The translations under genes were made by a program, and so were the position numbers. This document shows, one piece after another, positions 56,905 to 64,000 of a DNA stretch of 64,000 bases. Origin of the DNA: Panax quinquefolius (lineage: Eukaryota > Streptophyta > Magnoliopsida > Apiales > Araliaceae); NCBI GenBank assembly GCA_020205615.1, contig CM035162.1:42894464-42958463 (forward strand), in the 5' to 3' direction. The notes under the pieces are model-generated. The model was not told where the DNA came from. It was given only the letters and a program-made list of their open reading frames with translations, and did no database searches. The stretch's first letter is position 1; every line of letters begins with the position of its first letter.

Positions 56905-58113
56905 CGTCCTCAGAATCACCGAAACCTCCTCTACTTGGTTCCTTCAGAAGAATAAGAATCTTCCATGATTTTTCAATAATTAGGAAGTAGCATGAATAAC
57001 TCAGATTCTAATTTATGCTGAGGGGTCACAAGATCGTGAACTAGTGCTTCAACACAATTATCTAAACTACAAACCAAAGTGTTTATCAATCACAAAGACT
57101 GAAAATACCCTCCACACGTAGGTGGCTAGGTGGCCCTACGTTGGGCCTGGCGTAGTGTTTTTGCCACTTCGTCCTGAATCAAGAAACCTCCTCTAGTGTT
57201 TTAAGAATCTTCCATGATTTTTCAATAATTAGGAAGTAGCATGAATAACTCGATTCTAATTTATCTTTGAGGGTCACAAGATCGTGAACTAGTGCTTACA
57301 ATTATCTAAACTACAAACCAGTGTTTATCCCAAAACCTGAAAATACATGTCCCCTTATAGGATTGTTCACCTCAACTTTTTAACAACTGGGCCAAACCGC
57401 AGTGTTTTGAGCAATATGGTTATCGAACCATTATCCCCACAAATACTTCAGGATTGTTTGAATTTCAAAAAACTTTGAGCAATATGGTTCGACACAAATA
57501 CTCAAGGATGCTTGAATTTCAAAAATATTTTTCAACAGATGTCTAGCCGAATCAAATAGCTTAGACTTTTATCAACAACTCAAACATCAATCGAAATAAT
57601 TTAGCCAACTCAATTGACCTTCTTCATAATCTAAAAGAAACCCAAAAATTCTTTTATGAAGTCATGATATCGCGATTATTAGTAAAGACGTTGAGGATTC
57701 CGCCATTAGGTGACTTTGTCATATTACATCATACCATAGTGGGCTGACGATCTTTCGATCACAACCAACACTAGGTTTGACTGCATTGATGACTCCATCG
57801 TTTACCATTTTTACACCATATCAAATGATGCACATGGTTAGAAATACCTTTTTGAAAATTTTCAAATCATTTTTGTCTTAGCCGAAGCAATTAGCATAGA
57901 CATATGGATAACAATATTATTTTTAAAACATCATTGGTTCAATCATATGATCCAATGTATTTTCAAGAAAATAGAAGGGCGAACATCAGCACAAAGTCAC
58001 TAAAATTTTGAAAATCTAGCAGGGCTAGAAGATTTAGAAAATTCATGTTTCTCCATCAACTTCAATCTTTACTATACCAAAATTTCTAACTTCATAACAT
58101 ATATATACCCGAT
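56905..58113 (-). other. T2 interior or flanking sequence, unidentified
   Basis: Next to T3 the minus strand reads GATTCTGAGGACGGAATC, continuing into the T2 polypurine tract at 3700, so at least this edge is T2. The rest has no recognisable pol. It holds a direct duplication (about 56930-57110 and 57185-57345; shared AAGAATCTTCCATGATTTTT and AAGTAGCATGAATAACTC) and a smaller one (GAGCAATATGGTT at about 57408 and 57475; also TAGCCGAA...TAGC...TAGAC near 57548 and 57880). A short GC-rich piece is at 57115-57165. I could not assign it to a family. Confidence 0.4.
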
Positions 58114-60539
58114 TGTAAGACCCCAACTTTTATAAATAAAGATGAATTTTCTATAAATATCATTTTGAATATTATGAAGTAAATTTGATATAATGTTATA
58201 GTTGTGGGTAATATTTATAAATTTTGCAAAATACATGAAGTTGTTATATAATATTCGATTGGTGGGGAATATTCATTTTAAAAGGAAATATTAGATAATG
58301 CAAGACAATCATTGGTGGTTCCTACAATGAAATTATTTTCGGATTGAGAAAATGGCAAAAATACTTTATGAAAATAACGGTAGGAGTTTTCACAGATTAA
58401 GCATTGAAACACCGGTGTTAAAAAAATACGATGTCTGGCGTAGTTAGTTGCGTAGTAATACTGCGGTATTGATTATTGATGCTTATGTGATAAGTCACTT
58501 TCGGTTTTGTTTTATTGGTATTATTAATGTAATAAAAGCAGAAAAGCTTTTTATATAAAACAAAATACTTTTATAAAGTTATTCGTTTTATTAGGCTAAT
58601 AGTAAAATCTTTTTTATATAAAAGCAGAATACTTTTATAAAGATATACATTTTAATTAAACAATAATTAGAATATATTATATTTTATTATGCATAGTATT
58701 TGCATAGTGCTTACATAGTGTTTGAATAGTAAAATCTTTTATAAAGTTATTCGTTTTATTAGATTATAAATAGAAAATATTATATTTTATTTAAAAGATT
58801 TTGCTTTAAATATGGACCGTCAGATTAAAGTAAATCAATCTGGACCGTTCATGAGTTAGTTACTATGCATTCCAATTTTTCTATAAATAGAAGCTCATTC
58901 CTTCATTATTTCTTACGAATTCCTTTGAAACTTACAGAGAGATAAACTATAGAGAGAAAGAAGAAAAGTATTCTGCTACTTCACTACTCATATATCCAGT
59001 ACTCTTCTTCTTAAGGTAGGGAGTATTATTTCTTTTGTATTCATGAAGAGAACTTTTGTTATTCCATTCTTTATTATTCTATTGGAATAACTTTTGTATC
59101 TGTGAGCTACCCTATACTTGGTGAAATTCTTACATTATTCCATTCTTTATTATTACATTGGAATATCATATGCATGTGTTTTGTGGGACTGATTTAAATC
59201 TTTATTATTATGTTGGAATATCACATACATGCATTTTACGTGGGACTGATTACATCTTTTTATTATTACATTGGAATATCACATGTGTGCGTTTTCGCGT
59301 GTGGGATTAAAATCTTTATTATTTTGTTGGAATATCATATCATACATGCATTTCTGCGTGGGACTGATTAATTCTTTATTATTACATGTTGGAATATCCT
59401 ATCGGTGCAATTTACTTTGACTGGTTCAGATTAATTATTATTCTATTGGAATAACTTTTTATCATGTGTGTCTATCGCATGCATGGTGATTTCTTTTGTT
59501 ATTCCATTCCTTATTATACTCGGTTGGTTAAAGTTTTGACTTATATACTCCATGAAATTAGTGGAATATTCTTGATATTTGCGCTTCATCGATATCTTTT
59601 CATGGAAATATTCTTTAAGCATTCTTGAATTTTTTCGCTAAATCAAATATCGTGTTGACAATTTGGGCGTTATTAGTTCTGAATAAATTAATTCTTGAAC
59701 TTGTTTTATTGAATTCTTATATCATTGTCATCATCCTCATGTTTATATTTTTTGAAAAGTCATGTGTGGCTGTTGTGGTGCATAGATGGACTTGGTATGA
59801 TTATGACCGAGGATTATTGATTGTAATCATGGTAGTAATGTTACAAATGATGTGGTAAAAAGTCCTTTTGGCCGTAGTGCATTGATGGACGAGTTGTTGG
59901 CATGATCATGACCATTAATGAATACACAAATATTCTTGGCCGTAGTGCATGGATAATTGTGGTGGTCGTGATCTAAAGAATATCCTTGGTAGTAGTAGTG
60001 CGGGGTGATTCGATGATGTGGATTATTTATTAAAATTTGAGTCCCGGTGATAAAAGTGATGAAAAACCTTTTAAATCATAAAAGATAGTAGATTTTATTC
60101 TCTACTTGACTCTTTTAATGGATTGCTTGTTCAGCTGCAGATTAAACTTGATGTTTTGTTATATTGTATCGGTTTAAACTTTATTTAAGGCTAATGATAA
60201 TTTATTACGCATTATCTTAGTCATAATATTTCTTCTTGGGCTAGTTGAGCTCACCCTTTCTTTCTTTGTTCTCTTGAGGAAATGAGAATATAAATTTGGG
60301 ATGAGTCGGGGAGCGGAGTGATGGACGGATGATAGTATTAGTAGTCCTCACTATTACATTAAATATAGTGTGACAATAAATGTAATGAGGACTTATTCTG
60401 AGAGTGGATATTGTCTAGAAGACAGTATTTGTATTAAAACTCATAGCTCTCTTGTTGTATATTAAAGATTGTATTTGTATTTTGTACCATGTATTTGGCG
60501 ACTCAGAATAGGTGATGTATACCTATTTTGGGGGCGTCA
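58114..60539 (+). repeat. T10 5' LTR (2426 bp)
   Basis: TGTAAGACCCCAAC ... GGGGGCGTCA, with the last CA of the usual CACA missing. TATA box at 58882-58889, donor-like TTAAG/GTAGGG at 59012-59020, TTATTCCA/TTGGAATA hairpin array at 59050-59530, GCCGTAGTGCAT units at 59755-60010. No coding sequence. It lacks small ORFs L1 and L2. Confidence 0.87.
58882..58889 (+). promoter_or_regulatory. T10 LTR TATA box
   Basis: TATAAATAGAAGCTCATTCC, as in T3 and T8. Confidence 0.6.
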
Positions 60540-60541
60540 GT

Positions 60542-60559
60542 TGGTATCAAAGCTTAGGG
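60542..60559 (+). promoter_or_regulatory. T10 primer-binding site
   Basis: TGGTATCAAAGCTTAGGG, initiator-Met type with one change (CAGAGC to CAAAGC) against T7. Confidence 0.8.
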
Positions 60560-60715
60560 ATATGATCCCTGGCTAAGATGTGAGACTAGAACTAGGAGGG
60601 GAGAGACGGAAATTCCTTCGCTAGTATGACCTACCTAAGATTATTTGGTATTTAATTGGTCGGTCAAAGTATAGGGATAATATGTTATATGTTAATTAAC
60701 CTTTGTTTTGTGGCG

Positions 60716-61890
60716 ATGTCTGAAAATGACATCAGAGAATGTTGAGAATATGATGGAGCTGAGGAGGCCGTTGAGTCTCCACGGATCGATAATCGAGGAT
60801 AATGTGCATCGGGAAGGCGACAATCCTCATGCAAAAACAACAACCTTGACCAAATGATATGAATGATGGAATGTTCGGAGGCTTTATCTGATTCATGCAA
60901 CATCGATGAGCGAAGCGGCTCTGTCCAAAATATAGGTGGAAACATTGGAAACTCTCGGACGGTCCGCATTAAGCGATTCAAGGAGGCTGGGACCACGGAG
61001 TTTATTGGAAGCAAAACCACTTAAGGCGGAAGCATGGATAAAGCGAGATCACCAAGATATTTGATGTCTTGGGATGCTACGAGGAGCAAAAGGTTCCCTT
61101 TGCCACCTTTATGTGCGAGAGAGGAGGGATTCTTGGTGGGAATCGGGTAAAAGCGTACTCGACTGCCTTGCTGAAGATGTCTTGGGAGAAGTTCAAGAAC
61201 TATTCAATGACAAGTACTTTTTCGAAAGTATTCGTCACATAAAAGAGGTAGAGTTCATCAAGTTGGAAGCAGAATAATATGGCCCAGTGTCGCGATCTGA
61301 AGCAAAGTTTGCCGAGTTATCTCGGTTTGCGTCCCACTTGGTGGATAATGAAGAAAGAATGCGCGAATGTTTTTAGAGGTTTAAAAGCGGAGAATCGTCG
61401 ACATCTTATTTCTCATAAGCTGTGTTTGTATTGGATGTTGTAAATAGGGCTCGATTAGTAGAAGCGCGATAACGAGTCAACATGACCAAAAAAAGCGGTA
61501 GGCAAAATGATAATACCGATGAGAAGCGATCGTGAGCGGTGACAACAAGCGTGGAGGAATCAACGAGGCGAAGTGGTAACCACTTGGTGGTAATCGAGGC
61601 CAAAACAATAAGAATGGACATTTCAAGAAGAGGAGATTCAACAATGATGGAAGGGCGTCGGCCTGACAACCGACCCGTTGTTAAGGAAGGAGAGCGACCA
61701 CTATCATATGCTTCAAATGCGGAGGGAGGGACACATCGGTCAAAGCTAGCGATGCCGTCAAAGCATGTTATAATTGTGGAAAGAAGGTCACTAGCCCGAT
61801 TTTGTCGTTCACCGAAAAACAAGTTCAGCTAGGATGGAGGCAAAAAGGCCGTCGAGAAAAGTCAAAGCCCGGTAGTCAAGAGGAGAGCGT
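60716..61890 (+). pseudogene. gag: T10 gag, broken
   Basis: ATG at 60716 (MSENDIREC then stop). Collinear with T9 gag by bases: the IKIFDVLG region near 61050, ELFNDKYFFESIRHIKEVEF at about 61198-61258, SRFASHLVDNEERM near 61325, and zinc-knuckle remnants near 61700-61800 (CFKCGREGHIG-like, in broken frames). Stops and shifts occur every few dozen codons. Confidence 0.78.
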
Positions 61891-61895
61891 TTGTT

Positions 61896-62440
61896 GTGAC
61901 CTCCCAGAAAGCAAGGAACCCGAATGAGGTCATCACGGGTAAGCTTATCATAAACTCTAGCGAAGTTTATACCTTATTTGATCTGGGTTCTACCCATTCT
62001 TTTATTTCTCCTACTTGCGCTCAGCGATTAAATTTGACTCAGGAGAAATTAGACTTTGACTTATCTGTTGAAACTCCGTTGGGAGAAACCTTCATTACAT
62101 CCCACGATTTATAAGTCTTGTTTGGTTCAAATCGGTACCCTCACATTACTGTCGATCTTATTTCATTGAAAATACTTGCATTTGATGTGATTCTAGGGAT
62201 TGATTGGTTAACTACTCATCATGCAAAATTGATTATTTTTTCGTAAGGTTGTTTAGCTTTCATATTTCTAACCAACCTATTATGCGAATTCAATGACCAA
62301 ACCATTAAAATCAATCATTGTCATCTCAAGCCATAAAGTTATTCGTTTATTGAAAAATGGATGTCAAGCTTTCTTAGCTCGTATCGCGGATCTAAACAAA
62401 AATATCGTCGGTTTTGAATAATATTTCTATTGTTAATGAA
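61896..62440 (+). pseudogene. T10 protease region, broken
   Basis: The open stretch 61896-62114 carries [20 protein letters not shown] and VYTLFDLGSTHSFISPTCAQ, where the active-site DTG has become DLG. Beyond it, after a shift, ILGIDWLTTHHAK is readable near 62190. The catalytic Thr is lost, so it would be inactive even if translated. Confidence 0.8.
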
Positions 62441-63310
62441 TTTCTGACGTATTCACGAAGAACTTCTGGCCTACCCCAGGCGTGAAATTGAATTTTGTAT
62501 CGACCTTGAACGGTACAAAACCCATTTCAAAGCCCCATATCGAATGGCTCTATTGAACTTGAGGAGTTAAAGACCCAATTGCGAGAATTGTTAGACATTG
62601 GTTTTATTTGTCCTAGTACTTCTCCTTTGGGGTGCTCTGTTCTATTCGTGAAGAAGAAAGATGGGAGTATCGACTTTGTATTGATTATCGGGAGTTGAAT
62701 CATGTCACCATCAAAAATAGGTACCCATTACCCGCGTATTGATGACTGTTTGACCCGGTTGCAAGGAGCAAATTCTTTTCAAAGATTGATCTTCGTTAGG
62801 ATATCACCGATTGAAGATTAGAGCGATGACATTCAAAGGCGACTTTCGAGAACTTCGATGCGGGCATTATGAATTCCTAGTCATGTCCTTTGGATTGACT
62901 AATGCTCCTCTTTGCCTTCATGGATATGATGAGCCAAGTATTGAGGAATATTTGGATCACTTTGTGGTCGTCTTTATTGATGACATCCTTATTTATTCAA
63001 AATAGTGAAGATCATGAAGCAACACTTGAGGCGATACTCCAAAAGCCGTGAATATAAGCTTTATGCCAAGTTGAAGAAATGCGAGTTACGGCTTGAGGAA
63101 GTAGCATTCCTTGGGCACGTGGTATCAAGTCATGGAATATCATTGACCAAGCAAAGATTGAAGCTATTCAAAAAAGTGGGAGCAACCTAAATCGATGGTG
63201 AAGTCGTAGCTTTCTCGGTTTAAATTTGGTTATTATCGGAGATTCGTGGAAGGATTTTCTCGAATCGCTACTCCACTAACTTAGTTGACTCGAAAAGATC
63301 TGAAAGTTTG
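62441..63310 (+). pseudogene. pol: T10 reverse transcriptase, broken
   Basis: RT motifs remain in several frames: SKAPYRMA near 62530, LFVKKKDGS near 62640, [18 protein letters not shown] near 62680-62735, [16 protein letters not shown] at 62862-62911, and [14 protein letters not shown] at about 62961-63005 with the catalytic [23 protein letters not shown] segment follows (63060-63120). One- and two-base shifts separate nearly all of them. Confidence 0.82.
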
Positions 63311-64000
63311 ATTGGGCGAGGAATGTGAGAAGAGTTTTCAAGAACTCGAGAGGAGACTCATATTGATTTTTGTTCTAACAATACCATACGGTTCGGAGGA
63401 TTTGTCATCTGATGATGCTTGGGCAAAAGGGTTAGGATGTGTTCTCATGCAACATGGGAAAGTCATAGCCTATGCCTCACGACAACTCAAAGAATATGAG
63501 AGGAATTATCCTACTCATGATCTAGAGTTGGCATTTGTTATCTTCGCACTAAAGATTTGGAGGCATTACTTGTATGGGAGAAAGTGGAGATCTTTACGGA
63601 TTATAAAAAGCCTCAAATATTTCTTCACTCAAAAGGAACTCGACATGCGACAACGGCGTTGGCTTGAGGCTATTGAAAGATTATGATCATACCATCGATA
63701 CCATCTGGAAAAGCGAGCGTGGTAGGTGGCGCATTGAGTAGAAGATCATATCGAGTGTGCGAGTGCGATATTGACAACACAAAGGCCCATTTTGTGTGAC
63801 TTGCAAAGGATGGAGATAGAGTTAAAGACTCGGGGACCCATGTGATGATGGCGAATATATGAGTAGAACCAGACTTTAATTGATAAAGTTAAAAATTTGC
63901 TCGAAAGCTACGGACACTGGAGGCGTGCGTATGAGGAAGAAAGTGCAAGAAGGTGCTATCTTAGGAAGCAAGAATCGATGAAGAAGGAATACTTGAGTCG
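63311..64000 (+). pseudogene. T10 RNase H and start of integrase, broken
   Basis: The open frame 63312-63686 carries [20 protein letters not shown] and [20 protein letters not shown], but the first catalytic YSDAS reads SSDDAW and the TDHKSLKY motif is damaged ([10 protein letters not shown]). A [12 protein letters not shown] piece is garbled near 63720. The last 200 bases correspond to the linker into integrase seen in T9 (51205-51330). The window ends here. Confidence 0.78.

Larger units (their letters stand above)
58114..64000 (+). mobile_element. T10: chromovirus, 5' LTR to RNase H, runs off the right edge
   Basis: LTR 58114-60539, PBS 60542, leader, gag, protease, RT and RNase H in order; integrase and the 3' LTR lie outside. 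It is related to T9 in pol and to T8 in the LTR. Indels are very frequent in coding parts. The left flank is CCGAT (58109-58113); the right duplication is not in the window. Confidence 0.87.

Noticed and set aside
60685..61020. Minus-strand ORF of 111 codons in the T10 gag region
   Set aside because: The plus strand aligns base for base with T9 gag, so the minus frame is a shadow.

Overview
This window looks like a heterochromatic stretch of a flowering-plant genome. It is AT-rich and holds plant lineages of LTR retrotransposons: an Athila-like Ty3/gypsy element, several chromodomain Ty3/gypsy elements (chromovirus, Tekay/Del-like by long LTRs and initiator-Met primer site), and a Ty1/Copia element. 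I recognise no host gene, tRNA, rRNA or CRISPR. The species cannot be named from the sequence. I label the ten elements T1 to T10.

Layout. T1 (1-2992, minus, runs off the left edge) is an Athila-like element with broken gag, primer-binding site (PBS) and one LTR. It sits in the LTR of T2, an older minus-strand element whose pieces are 2993-3700 and 56905-58113. T2 was split by T3, a solo LTR of about 4.17 kb now stretched over 3706-56899 (target duplication GATTC on both sides). Three elements landed in T3. T4 (4581-21605, duplication ACATG) has two 3.8 kb LTRs and only 314 bp inside; Copia element T5 (12269-21310, duplication ATGAT) interrupts its 3' LTR. T6 (22525-34728, duplication GTATT) is the most complete element: two 3.18 kb LTRs, an extra coiled-coil ORF, gag, protease, RT/RNase H, integrase and chromodomain-like tail, with scattered stops and frameshifts. 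T7 (35776-55553, duplication GAGT[A/C]) has LTRs of about 5.2 kb and a 1.7 kb gag-remnant interior. Its 5' LTR holds solo LTR T8 (39634-42027); its 3' LTR holds T9 (48234-55317), which has lost its 5' LTR. T10 (58114 to past 64000) is another chromovirus, heavily eroded, inserted in T2-side sequence.

How the parts relate. T3, T4, T8, T9 and T10 share LTR starts (TGTAAGACCCC or close), a TATAAATA box, a splice-donor-like site shortly after it, and ends near GGGGCGTCACA. T6 and T7 have different LTRs but the same general plan. T9 and T10 have related pol genes; T6 pol is of the same lineage type but more distant. No element is visibly intact; T4 and T7 would need enzymes from relatives to move.

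Most worth a second look: two small ORFs inside T3/T4-type LTRs that keep their reading frame between divergent copies; arrays of hairpin-forming repeats in the transcribed part of several unrelated LTRs, one with an apparently compensatory base change; a sharply divergent GC-rich block between the otherwise near-identical LTRs of T6; an extra ORF before T6 gag with acceptor-like sites before both start codons; and a dense telo-box cluster in the T7 LTR.
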